A stretch of DNA of 37,024 nt. Source: Acidimicrobiales bacterium. Its GTDB lineage: Bacteria > Actinomycetota > Acidimicrobiia > Acidimicrobiales > UBA8592. Below, piece after piece: positions 23,591 to 31,873 of the stretch. Under the pieces are notes generated by a model. The model was given only the letters and a program-made list of their open reading frames with translations. It had not been told where the DNA came from and made no database searches. The stretch lies in contig JAKMEQ010000042.1 in the NCBI GenBank assembly GCA_022425805.1, forward strand, positions 1 through 37,024, in the 5' to 3' direction. Each line of letters begins with the position of its first letter. Position 1 is the stretch's first letter. The position numbers and the translations under genes are program-made.

Positions 23591-25215
23591 TGTCCGCGGT
23601 GGAGAATAACTCCATAGAGGTCTACGACACTACGCTTCGAGATGGTAGTCAGCTTGAAGGTATCTCATTAACAGTCGAAGACAAGCTGCGAATAGCGGAA
23701 CAACTTGATTACCTTGGAGTTCACTTCATTGAAGGTGGCTGGCCGGGCGCCAATCCCAAAGACGATGAATTTTTTGCACGGGCTGAGAAAGAACTTTCAT
23801 TAAAAACATCGGAATTCGTAGCATTTGGCTCAACTCGTAGGGCAAAGGGAAAAGTCGACCAAGACCAAACTCTTGGAAATCTTCTCGCTGCTAACACTGA
23901 AGTCGTCTGTATCGTCGGAAAGTGCTGGGACTACCATGTTCTCGAAGCTCTCCAAACTTCTCTTGAGGAAGGTATCGCCATGGTTTCTGACTCCGTCGAA
24001 TACCTTGTGGCAAACGGCCGGAGAGTTTTCTTTGATGCTGAACACTTTTTTGATGGATATAAGAACAACCCTGAATTCTCGTTGCAAGTTCTTGAGGCTG
24101 CTGCCATGGCTGGCGCAGAACGACTGATTCTTTGTGATACAAATGGAGGTTCGTTACCCGATGATGTGGAACTCGCTGTTGGAGCAGTAGTTACACATCT
24201 TGACAGTGGGGTAGGGGTGCACATGCACAATGATGCAGGATGTGGAGTAGCCAACGCTATTACAGGAGTAAAGGCAGGGGCGATTCAAGTTCAAGGGACG
24301 ATAAACGGTTATGGAGAACGCACAGGAAATTGTGATTTAGTAGCAGTTATCGCAAACCTGACGCTCAAAATGGGAATTAAAACAATTTCTGAAGAACGAC
24401 TATCCCGCTTGACTCCCGTGAGCCACCACGTAGCTGAATTAGTAAATCTGACCTTGCACCCTCAACAGCCATATTCAGGGAGCTCTGCGTTTGCGCATAA
24501 GGCAGGCCTTCATACCAGTGCAATTTCACGACGGCCTGACGCATATGAACATATAGACCCGAAAGTAATCGGTAATGGGACACGGTTTGTCGTTTCAGAA
24601 ATGGCCGGAAGATCGACCTTAGAGCTTAAGGCACGTGATTTAGGTATTGATATCGATGGGAAAGTACTTGGAGACGTTGTCGAAGTTCTCAAAAAGCTAG
24701 AATATGAGGGATATCACTTCGAAGTTGCAGATGCTTCTTTGGAATTGCTTATGCGTGGTGCCAGCGGCTGGAAGCAGAGTTTCTTCGATATCGAGAGTTT
24801 CCAAGTTGATATGAAACATGTGGGATCTGGGAGCCGAGCTTGGAACGAGATCTCTGTCGATGTTGACACAAGGGCAGTTGTGAACCTGATTGTCGATGGA
24901 AGAAAGTTAGCTGGTGTCGGAGATGGAAACGGTCCGGTTAATGCTATAGATACTGCATTGAGATCAATTTTGACTGATACCTATCCAGAACTCAATACTA
25001 TTTCCCTAGTTGACTACAAAGTTCGAGTACTAAATACAGAAAAAGGAACCGGTGCAGTCACGAGAGTACTGTTAGACAGCACAAATGGAGATACAGCTTG
25101 GACGACTATAGGTGTTTCGGAGAATATTATCGAGGCGAGTTGGCAAGCTCTTGTCGATTCAATTGTCTATGGTCTTTTGCACGCTCCTCACCGTGAAGGT
25201 GAAGATAGCGAATAG
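23590..25215 (+). CDS. cimA: Citramalate synthase
   Basis: DRE-TIM metallolyase family enzyme of 541 aa that condenses pyruvate and acetyl-CoA to (R)-citramalate. It opens with EVYDTTLRDGSQLEG, carrying the catalytic Arg-Asp pair, continues with FDAEHFFDGYKNNPEF and HMHNDAGCGVANAI, and ends in a regulatory LeuA-type C-terminal domain (YKVRVLNTEKGTGAVTRVLL). The FDAEHFFDGY signature and the length favour CimA over LeuA. Together with leuB and leuCD this fits threonine-independent isoleucine synthesis. The ATG at 23590 overlaps the ilvE stop (TGATG) and has GAGGTGG upstream; the TTG 3 bases earlier is less likely. A 2-isopropylmalate synthase role is the main alternative. Confidence 0.92.
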   Translation: MSAVENNSIEVYDTTLRDGSQLEGISLTVEDKLRIAEQLDYLGVHFIEGGWPGANPKDDEFFARAEKELSLKTSEFVAFGSTRRAKGKVDQDQTLGNLLAANTEVVCIVGKCWDYHVLEALQTSLEEGIAMVSDSVEYLVANGRRVFFDAEHFFDGYKNNPEFSLQVLEAAAMAGAERLILCDTNGGSLPDDVELAVGAVVTHLDSGVGVHMHNDAGCGVANAITGVKAGAIQVQGTINGYGERTGNCDLVAVIANLTLKMGIKTISEERLSRLTPVSHHVAELVNLTLHPQQPYSGSSAFAHKAGLHTSAISRRPDAYEHIDPKVIGNGTRFVVSEMAGRSTLELKARDLGIDIDGKVLGDVVEVLKKLEYEGYHFEVADASLELLMRGASGWKQSFFDIESFQVDMKHVGSGSRAWNEISVDVDTRAVVNLIVDGRKLAGVGDGNGPVNAIDTALRSILTDTYPELNTISLVDYKVRVLNTEKGTGAVTRVLLDSTNGDTAWTTIGVSENIIEASWQALVDSIVYGLLHAPHREGEDSE

Positions 25216-25224
25216 ACTGGCAGA

Positions 25225-25773
25225 ATGGCTGCTCCTCGATATGTCCCATCACCAAAGAATCAGAGAAAATATTACGAATCTTCGAAAAGAAAAATAACAG
25301 ATCAGTGGCGGTTAGAGCGTCCCGCCGAGCAGAAAAGCGCTTCATCGAAGAATTCAAGATTCGGATATCAAGGGCCGGATCAAGGGTATGCACTAAAAAT
25401 TGTCCAGTATTTTCATGAAAGAGTTTATCTAACGAGCGATGAACGATGGACCGATGCCGCGCAGACTGCTGTCGTTGTAGGGTTGAAACGAGCATCGCTC
25501 TTTGGGCGTGCTCCTACTCGCTTTGACCTTGAAGCTGCTTTTTGCCTTTGGGGATTTTTTGACCCCACACCTGATGTTGAATTAGTTGAACTGCGTATCG
25601 ATAATTTAACGAATATCGGAACTTCTCATAATTACCTTCAGCGTCGTGTAGTCGCCGATTGCATACCAGTAGATGGGCTGAAACAAGGACTAGAAAAGAT
25701 TTTGGAAAGCTATACGAACGACTGGCATTCCCTGATTGATGTTTCGATACTCGGAAAGCCTGAAGTTCCTTGA
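25225..25773 (+). CDS. Conserved-looking hypothetical protein (182 aa) between cimA and gltX
   Basis: No named domain recognised. Residues 1-50 are basic and disordered-looking. Residues 55-182 look like a compact alpha-beta domain, with GYALKIVQYFHERVYLTS, AVVVGLKRASLFGRAPTRFDLEAAF and YLQRRVVADCIP as the best-ordered stretches. There is no signal peptide or membrane helix, so it is probably cytoplasmic. It starts 10 bases after the cimA stop, and its TGA overlaps the gltX TTG by 3 bases (TTGA). It is therefore almost certainly co-expressed with both. Function unknown. Confidence 0.82.
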   Translation: MAAPRYVPSPKNQRKYYESSKRKITDQWRLERPAEQKSASSKNSRFGYQGPDQGYALKIVQYFHERVYLTSDERWTDAAQTAVVVGLKRASLFGRAPTRFDLEAAFCLWGFFDPTPDVELVELRIDNLTNIGTSHNYLQRRVVADCIPVDGLKQGLEKILESYTNDWHSLIDVSILGKPEVP

Positions 25774-27179
25774 CTACTTCCTTCCCTCGAGTTCGCTTTG
25801 CCCCAGCACCATCTGGTTATCTACACGTGGGGTCGGCAAGGTCTGCTCTTTTCAACTGGCTATTTGCGAAAGCTACCGGGGGCACATTTATTCTTCGTAT
25901 AGAGGACACGAATACCGAACTCGCTGCGCCAGAATTTTACGATGCGATCACTGAACCGCTTGTTTGGCTGGGTCTCGAATGGGATGAAGGCCCATTTTTT
26001 CAATCCCAGAGGCAAGACTTGTATCTCGCTGCAGTGGATTCTCTTCTAGAGTCTAAGCGGGCATATTTCTGTGATTGCTCACGTTCAGAAATCGATCAGC
26101 GAAATAGTGATACGGGTTTTCGAGGAGGCTACGATGGCCACTGTCGCGATAGGGGACTTGTTGATCCTGTCGGGGCTAGCATCAGATTTCGTACTCCCGA
26201 TAGTGGAGAAACGAAAGTGCGTGACCTCATACGCGGAGTTGTTGAATTTGACAATGCAGAGCTTGAAGACTTCGTCATCCGTCGAGCGAACGGGACGCCT
26301 GTTTTTCTTGTAGCAAATGCAGTTGATGATGCGGAGATGCGTATTTCCCATGTCATTCGGGGAGAGGATCTTCTCAATACCACGCCAAAGGTTCTTCTGT
26401 TATGGGAGGCGCTAGGTTACGGGGTTCCTCCCATCTACGCCCATTTACCTCTACTTATTGGGGACGACAGAAAGAAACTTTCGAAGCGGCGCCAATCAGT
26501 GGGGTTAGCAGAATTCCAAAATGATGGAATTCTTCCTGACGCGATGGTGAATTATCTAGCTCTTCTTGGGTGGGGGCCACCTGATGAGAAAGAAATCAGA
26601 CCCATAGAAGAGATGGTTGACTTATTTGAATTAGACAACGTCAATAAAGGTCCGGCTTTTTTTGATTTGAAGAAACTAGACCATATAAATAGTAACTACA
26701 TAAAGGTAATGACCGCCGAGGAATTCACCAAAGAAGTCGATGCATTTCTTTACCGGCTCTCATGGAAACCCATGTATTATGATTTTGAAATCCTCACCGT
26801 TCTTGCTCCGTTTCTACAACAGCGAGCGGATCGCCTCATCGACGTTATTCCGCTTCTCGATTGGATTCTCGAAGATGAACTTCCTCAAGAAAAAAATGAG
26901 AAGGAAGTAGCGAAAATAGATAAAGCAATGAAGGCTGAGGTAGTTCCGCAAATTCTCGATGGTGTTATAGAAAGGTTTGAAGATTGTACTTGGGATGTTG
27001 AAACCCTTTCGAACGTGGTTCGGGAAGTTGGCGATATGCTCGGTGCTAAATCGCAAGTACCCGTCAGGATTGCTGTCACTGGTCGACGTACAGGGTTGCC
27101 ATTATTCGAGCCTATGGTTTACCTCAGTCGCGAGCGGGTACTTAAGCGTTTACGGAAAGCCCGAGCTGCTTTGGATTAG
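25770..27179 (+). CDS. gltX: Glutamyl-tRNA synthetase
   Basis: Class Ib aminoacyl-tRNA synthetase of 469 aa. The HIGH-type motif is HVGS at residues 19-22 within APAPSGYLHVGSARSALFNW, and the KMSKS-type motif is KKLSKRR at residues 235-241. The C-terminal helical anticodon-binding part covers about residues 320-469. The substrate/ATP block FILRIEDTN and the zinc-like region CDCSRSEIDQ are also present. The start is TTG in a TTGA overlap with the 182-aa gene stop. Genes for tRNA-Glu and tRNA-Gln lie 0.7 kb downstream. In bacteria without GlnRS this enzyme also charges tRNA-Gln with Glu, but the window does not show whether GatCAB exists. Confidence 0.95.
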   Translation: MTTSFPRVRFAPAPSGYLHVGSARSALFNWLFAKATGGTFILRIEDTNTELAAPEFYDAITEPLVWLGLEWDEGPFFQSQRQDLYLAAVDSLLESKRAYFCDCSRSEIDQRNSDTGFRGGYDGHCRDRGLVDPVGASIRFRTPDSGETKVRDLIRGVVEFDNAELEDFVIRRANGTPVFLVANAVDDAEMRISHVIRGEDLLNTTPKVLLLWEALGYGVPPIYAHLPLLIGDDRKKLSKRRQSVGLAEFQNDGILPDAMVNYLALLGWGPPDEKEIRPIEEMVDLFELDNVNKGPAFFDLKKLDHINSNYIKVMTAEEFTKEVDAFLYRLSWKPMYYDFEILTVLAPFLQQRADRLIDVIPLLDWILEDELPQEKNEKEVAKIDKAMKAEVVPQILDGVIERFEDCTWDVETLSNVVREVGDMLGAKSQVPVRIAVTGRRTGLPLFEPMVYLSRERVLKRLRKARAALD

Positions 27180-27189
27180 ATGCATTGCC

Positions 27190-27858
27190 ATGTCGAAGTA
27201 CGCTCCGAACGTTGAAGGAAATAAAGCCCGGTTAGTTCTTTCACGCATTTCATCTCAGAAATTTCGTAAATTTCTTATGATCAGCTGTAGCTCTCTTCTT
27301 CTCTTATCTCTTTCCTATGTCCTCATAGTATTTGTTCAAGTTTGGTGGAACAGTACCCGTGATCAAGCACACCCAGTTGATGCCATTGTTGTCCTTGGAG
27401 CTGCTCAATGGGATGGAGTGCCATCACCAGTTCTTGAGGCCAGATTGGAAGAGGCACTTAGACTTTATAACGAAGGGCTATCGCCGGTTATTGTTACGAC
27501 AGGTTCCAAGCAAAGGGGGGATCGTTTTACCGAAGCATATACCGGACTCACTTACCTTCTTGAACGTTCGATCCCAGAAAGTGCCATCCTTGTCGTTGTT
27601 GATGGAACCAATACCTTTGAGTCGCTAAGTGCTACAGCAAATGTTCTCGTAGAGAAGAAAATGGGAAATAATGTTCTCTTGGTCTCTGACCCGTATCACG
27701 CTTTACGAGCGAAAGAGATCGCTAGAGAAGTTGGTTTAGAAGCATCGTTTTCTCCTACAGACCATGCGAGTTCTTTTAGTCAGCTGATACGGGAAACTGC
27801 TGGTACTGCTGTCGGGAGGGTTATCGGCTTTCGCCGAGCGAGCACCTTAAGTCGCTAG
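27190..27858 (+). CDS. YdcF-like (DUF218) membrane-anchored protein
   Basis: A 222-aa protein with an N-terminal membrane anchor at about residues 28-50 (FLMISCSSLLLLSLSYVLIV) and a DUF218 domain. Visible motifs are VDAIVVLGAAQWDGVPSP, the LEEALRLYNEGLSPVIVTTG block and VSDPYHALRAKEIAREVG. The ATG at 27190 is chosen because it precedes the membrane helix; longer in-frame extension would overlap gltX. It lies 10 bases after gltX. Family members are membrane-associated, with possible roles in envelope sugar or cofactor metabolism, not firmly known. Confidence 0.88.
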   Translation: MSKYAPNVEGNKARLVLSRISSQKFRKFLMISCSSLLLLSLSYVLIVFVQVWWNSTRDQAHPVDAIVVLGAAQWDGVPSPVLEARLEEALRLYNEGLSPVIVTTGSKQRGDRFTEAYTGLTYLLERSIPESAILVVVDGTNTFESLSATANVLVEKKMGNNVLLVSDPYHALRAKEIAREVGLEASFSPTDHASSFSQLIRETAGTAVGRVIGFRRASTLSR

Positions 27859-27873
27859 TTCTCCATATTTTTG

Positions 27874-27946
27874 TACCCCGTACGGGATTTGAACCCGTGC
27901 TACCACCTTGAGAGGGTGGCGTCCTAGGCCGCTAGACGAACGGGGC
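27874..27946 (-). tRNA. tRNA-Glu (anticodon CTC)
   Basis: On the minus strand the sequence folds as a standard tRNA of 73 bases. The acceptor arm is GCCCCGT/ACGGGGT with a G-U first pair, common in tRNA-Glu, and the discriminator is A. The anticodon arm is CCACC/GGTGG with loop CTCTCAA, so the anticodon is CTC, reading GAG. The T-arm carries GGTTCAAATCC. No CCA is encoded. It lies 19 bases after tRNA-Gln on the same strand, so the two are probably co-transcribed. Confidence 0.97.
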
Positions 27947-27965
27947 TGGACTTTATTAATGTTTG

Positions 27966-28037
27966 TTCGGGGAGGAGGACTTGAACCCCCAATGACTGGA
28001 TCAGAACCAGTTGTGTTGCCAATTACACCATCCCCGA
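27966..28037 (-). tRNA. tRNA-Gln (anticodon CTG)
   Basis: On minus this gives a 72-base cloverleaf. The acceptor is TCGGGGA/TCCCCGA with discriminator A, the anticodon arm ACTGG/CCAGT encloses TTCTGAT, so the anticodon is CTG for CAG, and the T-loop is TTCAAGT. No CCA is encoded. It precedes tRNA-Glu and lies near gltX. In a GatCAB organism both would be charged first by GluRS. Confidence 0.96.
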
Positions 28038-28179
28038 ATGTTCCTTTCCGTAATGACGGATTAGCCTAGCGACCTAAATGGTATCCACCCAACATGTGTA
28101 GCTCATATATGCTTTCACATATGAGCTGATGAGTCGGTCAGAGGTTGTTAGGTTCCGAACATTCCTGTTCGCTGACTGC
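28038..28179. other. 142-base gap with several inverted repeats
   Basis: Between tRNA-Gln and the 204-aa gene, both on minus. It holds CCGT-AATG-ACGG (near 28050), AGCTCATAT/ATATGAGCT (28100-28108 and 28119-28127, 10-base loop) and CGAAC-N6-GTTCG (28156-28171). None is followed by a T-run on either strand. It must contain the promoter for the tRNA pair, and may contain the terminator of the upstream minus gene. Confidence 0.5.
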
Positions 28180-28794
28180 CTATTGTATGGTTTTTTGATC
28201 AGTTGTTGGCGGGCGTAAGTCAAATAATTGATTTCCATACCCAAAGACCGGACCGGGGTCATACCGCCCGCGTTTCCCATATTGGCTAACTGGCATGTAC
28301 TGCTTTGGTGTGGGGTTGTTGGGTATGGGAGTTAAGAATTTGATGCTCTGTGAATAAAGCTGAGATGGTTTAAGAGAGGCTATTTCGATAATCTGTAACT
28401 TCGTTTCGATAGCGACTGCTTCTCCGGTGGTAGAAAAAGTGCAATACGGAAACCACAGGCCTTCTAGCTTCTCTCTGTCATTCATTTGTTCGTAAAGGCC
28501 GGACTTTGCAAGACTCTGGTTTCCACGTAGGGTCAGCCACCAGAGGATTGTCTGTTCAACGTACATGGCTGACAGGTAGGGAAGTTCAACCGAGTAAAAC
28601 GCTGGACGAGTAGGGCTTTCAGTGTTCTCTATACGCACATTAACTACCGGACCTATAGAAAGTTCACGATAGCTGAGGCGTAGCCGAGCTATTTTAACTG
28701 CCCAGCCATCCTTGTTCCGGAGACTTTTTCTCAGATGCCATCGAAAACGAACTTGTGAAGAACCTGATAAACAATATTCGCAGTGGCACTTCAT
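28180..28794 (-). CDS. Orphan hypothetical protein (204 aa) with N-terminal Cys motif
   Basis: No recognised family. The ATG at 28794 gives 204 aa beginning MKCHCEYCLSG, a CxCxxC motif that could bind metal. A TTG at 28830 in frame would add 12 aa. The body is moderately basic with aromatic stretches (TILWWLTLRG, LWFPYCTFST) and a Pro/Tyr/Gly-rich tail. The composition is plausible for a real protein and there is no better frame here, but no SD is evident. There is no signal peptide or clear membrane helix. Confidence 0.55.
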   Translation of the reverse strand: MKCHCEYCLSGSSQVRFRWHLRKSLRNKDGWAVKIARLRLSYRELSIGPVVNVRIENTESPTRPAFYSVELPYLSAMYVEQTILWWLTLRGNQSLAKSGLYEQMNDREKLEGLWFPYCTFSTTGEAVAIETKLQIIEIASLKPSQLYSQSIKFLTPIPNNPTPKQYMPVSQYGKRGRYDPGPVFGYGNQLFDLRPPTTDQKTIQ

Positions 28795-28917
28795 ACTAAG
28801 CGAGATTAACGGTGGGGTGAGACGAAACAAGTAGAGGCTTAACCCGTGTAGGGAATCCCTCCAAAGGTATCCGGCGCAATTTTCCTTAAATTGTATTCTC
28901 CTTAAGTTGAACCACTA

Positions 28918-29391
28918 ATGTTTAAATATATGAAACGAGCAATTGCCCTTATCTTTCTTCTTGTTTTCTCATCATGTGGTAATTCCAATTCAGGATCTGA
29001 CCAACAGGGAGGAGATGAAGTGGGAACGGAATCCGCCACTACGGATTTCGGTGATTGTGATTTGCCACAGTCCTTTGATGAATGCCCTGGTCCTTTGCCA
29101 ACGGAGTTAATGGATGTAGAGCAAGACCTGTTAGAAGGGGTTAGCCCTGAATCAGTTCCGTATTTGCAAAGAAAGTACCTAATGGATTGTGTCTCCAGAT
29201 CTGATAGCAGTATTGACCGGAGCGAAATTGCTACGACCTGTGAGTGCCTATATCAGGGGTTAGTTGACCATTTAAGAGCGCAAGGTACCGAAACTCAGGC
29301 CGTACGCTGGTTTGTTGACTTGGAAGAGAGCGTTGTAGAAGGGGGGCTACCTGCTGCATGGGCTTTGGAGGTCTATATAGCTTGCGGGTAG
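28918..29391 (+). CDS. Small Cys-rich exported lipoprotein (157 aa)
   Basis: A lipoprotein signal peptide is visible: basic start (FKYMKRA), hydrophobic core IALIFLLVF and lipobox FSSC at about residue 20. A flexible Gly/Ser-rich stretch follows. The mature part has seven further Cys, including FGDCDLP, DECPGPLP, LMDCVSRS and TTCECLYQG, suggesting disulfides. The mature domain has no named match I recognise. The start is ATG with a weak SD; ATG at 28930 (MKRAIAL) is also possible. It is divergent from the 204-aa gene across about 120 bases. Confidence 0.75.
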   Translation: MFKYMKRAIALIFLLVFSSCGNSNSGSDQQGGDEVGTESATTDFGDCDLPQSFDECPGPLPTELMDVEQDLLEGVSPESVPYLQRKYLMDCVSRSDSSIDRSEIATTCECLYQGLVDHLRAQGTETQAVRWFVDLEESVVEGGLPAAWALEVYIACG

Positions 29392-29490
29392 CAGGGGTAA
29401 CTATCTCTTAAATCTCAGATTTGGTTAGTCTAAAAGTGTCTTTAGGAGTAGGGTCAAACTTTATTTAGTTTATGAAAGCAGAGGCCAGAT

Positions 29491-30021
29491 ATGGATAGTT
29501 CCGATGACAACCTTGAAGATCTTGCTAGATGTGCGCTAACCCCTGAACGCGAACAAGAACTTTTAGATGCCCAGCGTGAATGTGTATTTAGCTGGACAAA
29601 TAAAAAGGGTGAAGCTGTGGGAGTTATAGTCTCATACCTTAATCATGATGGGAAGATATGGATGACCTGTGCAGAGAAGCGAGCGAGAGTGTCAGCGATA
29701 CGACGTTTCCCACGCGCGTCTGTCTGTATTACGAGCTCAGGAACGAAGTTGGGAACAGGAAAAACAATTACGTACAAAGGGGATTGTGTAGTTCACAAAG
29801 GCCGTGATGTTCTGGAATGGTTTTTTGAAGCATTTGCTGACGATAGACGTAAAGAATCAGAAGGCAAACAAGCGTATATAGACCATCTTGACTCTCCAGG
29901 GAGGGTAGTAATTGAATTTATTCCTGACTGGACATTGAGTTTTGACAGCCAAGTTTTATGGGAGCGTGCCCCAAAGGCAGCGACTGATAAAGATGACCCT
30001 AGAAATGCGGGGCTTGTCTAA
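29491..30021 (+). CDS. Pyridoxamine 5'-phosphate oxidase-like split-barrel protein
   Basis: A 176-aa protein of the FMN/F420-binding split-barrel superfamily. After the N-terminus (ALTPEREQELLDAQREC) come VGVIVSYLNHDGKIWMTC, the CAEKRARVSAIRRFPRASVCIT segment typical of these barrels, and VVIEFIPDWTLSFDSQ near the C-terminus. The cofactor (FMN or F420) cannot be settled; both occur in Actinobacteria. AGAGG lies about 8 bases upstream of the ATG. It follows the lipoprotein gene by 99 bases. A weak inverted repeat and T-run lie downstream. Confidence 0.75.
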   Translation: MDSSDDNLEDLARCALTPEREQELLDAQRECVFSWTNKKGEAVGVIVSYLNHDGKIWMTCAEKRARVSAIRRFPRASVCITSSGTKLGTGKTITYKGDCVVHKGRDVLEWFFEAFADDRRKESEGKQAYIDHLDSPGRVVIEFIPDWTLSFDSQVLWERAPKAATDKDDPRNAGLV

Positions 30022-30032
30022 ACCGTAGGTAA

Positions 30033-30057
30033 ATCTCTGAAGCTTGAAGAGTTTTTT
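30033..30057 (+). terminator. Weak terminator-like stretch after the split-barrel gene
   Basis: CTCTGAAG and CTTGAAGAG form an imperfect stem with almost no loop, followed by TTTTTT at 30052-30057. Position is right for the end of the split-barrel gene, but the hairpin is poor. Confidence 0.25.
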
Positions 30058-30255
30058 AATTGTTTGTTACGTATGGTCCCAAATTGCAATTGAGCGATTA
30101 CTGCAGCGTTGCTTATATTTGAAAAACTCTGTATGCGTAAGGTTTGAGATATTTAATAGTGCTCTCTGTGAGTTATTTAACTGACGAATGACAGGGAGAT
30201 AAGCGGACGTTCGTTGGATTGAGGCTCAAAGAAATATGTTAGAAGAGTTCGAGCT

Positions 30256-31725
30256 TCAAAAGTTAGAGGGTGGCTCTTCGGTTATTTTTACGATATTCCC
30301 CAGCATTCTACGAAAGATGAGAATATGAAATGGAAGTAAGGCATACCAGTAGGCCCGGCCTATAACTCCTTTGGGAACGAATAGAGCTTGTTGGCGAATT
30401 CTGCTCCCATCATTAGTTTCTTCAACAGTCCATTCCAACCAAGCATGTCCAGGAACTTTCATTTCAGCGAGTAATTGAAGGCGGAACTTGGTTATCAAAG
30501 TTACTTTAAAGAAATCAACAGTATCTCCAACCCGTAAATCTTTTGGATGTCTTCTTCCTCTTCGTACTCCAACACCCCCCAGCATTTTATCCATGAAGCC
30601 ACGAATGGCCCATATCCAATTGAATGCAAACCATCCTGTATCTCCTCCGAGCGAACGAACAGTATCCATGATTGATTCAGGACTAGCGGTAGAGCTCAAG
30701 GAACGTCGATCTACGAGTACTTTTCCACCAGCCCATTTGGGGTCAGACGATTCCGGCCGAGCGGGGTCACTGTAGGAGCTGGTATCTGACCAACGAGTCG
30801 GGATTTCCATTTCTTGAACGCGAGTGACAGCTTTACCTATAGCATTTTCTAGGCTGTCAGGGCTCCTGCCAGTAACAACTTCATTGTCTGTTCCATGGAC
30901 TATAACGTCTGTGGTCAATGAATCTATTAAGGCTCTTGCAAGCGTGAACGGCAGAGGACTAACAAGATTGACCCAATGCGATGAGAGTCGAGGTGTCAGA
31001 ACGGGGACAGGTAAAATGATACGTCGTCTCAATCCAGCAACGTCAGAATACATATCCATCATCTCCTGATATGTGACGATCTCTGGACCCCCGATTTCGA
31101 ATACTCTGTTAAAGCTTTCATCGCTGCCAAGGACATGCAGAAGATTTTCTAAAACATTCCCGATAGAAATTGGTTGACACCTTGTTTTTGTTACCCATTT
31201 GGGGACGATCATGATAGGCAGAACTTCAACCAGAGAACGCAACATTTCAAATGAAGCGCTACCGGATCCGATAATTATTGCAGCACGGAGCTCTGTCACC
31301 GGTGTTAAACCATCAGCTAGAATTTTTCCGACTTTTTGTCGGCTTTGGAGATGTAGGGATTTTTCTGTATTCTCCATTCCTAAGCCGCCTAGGTAAATAA
31401 TTTGTTTTAGTTCGGCTAGATCAGCAGCTTCAATAAAGTTCTCTGCCATTTTTTGCTCAGCAGAGGCAAAGTCGCGAGTAGCAGACATTGAATGCACGAG
31501 GTAGAAGGCTCTATCGGCACCCGCGAGGGCATCTTTAACTTCATTTTTTTTATCTAGATTGGCGACTACTATTTCAACATCTTGGGTCCAACTTCGATCT
31601 TGCAACGATTCTATTGACCGAGTGACACACCGGACCCGTTTTCCAGCCTCAAGTAGCCGAGGAACTAGACGTCCCCCAACGTAGCCTGTTGAACCGGTGA
31701 CAACTATAAGTTCACTCTCGACCAT
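30256..31725 (-). CDS. NmrA-like NAD(P)-binding protein with C-terminal DUF2867 domain
   Basis: A 489-aa atypical SDR. The nucleotide-binding motif VTGSTGYVGGRLVP lies near the N-terminus, followed by AFYLVHSMSATRDFA and IIYLGGLGMENTE. The second part, from about residue 320, is a DUF2867 (DUF1990-like) domain with DKMLGGVGVRRGRRHP, RVGDTVDFFKV and the ALLPFHILIFRRML block. The combination is known in Actinobacteria and other bacteria; function is unknown, possibly quinone or lipid binding. The ATG at 31725 begins MVESELIVVTG; an ATG at 31767 would add 14 aa with no SD in support. It is divergent from the SnoaL-like gene. Confidence 0.85.
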   Translation of the reverse strand: MVESELIVVTGSTGYVGGRLVPRLLEAGKRVRCVTRSIESLQDRSWTQDVEIVVANLDKKNEVKDALAGADRAFYLVHSMSATRDFASAEQKMAENFIEAADLAELKQIIYLGGLGMENTEKSLHLQSRQKVGKILADGLTPVTELRAAIIIGSGSASFEMLRSLVEVLPIMIVPKWVTKTRCQPISIGNVLENLLHVLGSDESFNRVFEIGGPEIVTYQEMMDMYSDVAGLRRRIILPVPVLTPRLSSHWVNLVSPLPFTLARALIDSLTTDVIVHGTDNEVVTGRSPDSLENAIGKAVTRVQEMEIPTRWSDTSSYSDPARPESSDPKWAGGKVLVDRRSLSSTASPESIMDTVRSLGGDTGWFAFNWIWAIRGFMDKMLGGVGVRRGRRHPKDLRVGDTVDFFKVTLITKFRLQLLAEMKVPGHAWLEWTVEETNDGSRIRQQALFVPKGVIGRAYWYALLPFHILIFRRMLGNIVKITEEPPSNF

Positions 31726-31873
31726 GAGATCGTATCGTACCGATGTTGATGAAAAAGAGTCCTTCATTTTTAAGATATTGATGCGATGTGTCGGATTTCA
31801 CATGATTGGATGGACGAGATTTCTTTGTTCCATACCCACAGTAAAAAGCGAAGGAATTAGAATACTCTTGGAT

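Noticed and set aside
24510-24692. Minus-strand frames inside cimA
   Set aside because: They overlap conserved CimA sequence and have no ribosome binding site or motif.
26977-27189. Extension of the YdcF-like protein into gltX by 71 residues
   Set aside because: It overlaps conserved GluRS C-terminal sequence; the ATG at 27190 fits the membrane anchor.
28156-28171. LexA-like box CGAAC...GTTCG
   Set aside because: The spacer is 6 bases rather than the 4 of the actinobacterial SOS box, and it is downstream of, not in front of, the adjacent minus-strand gene.
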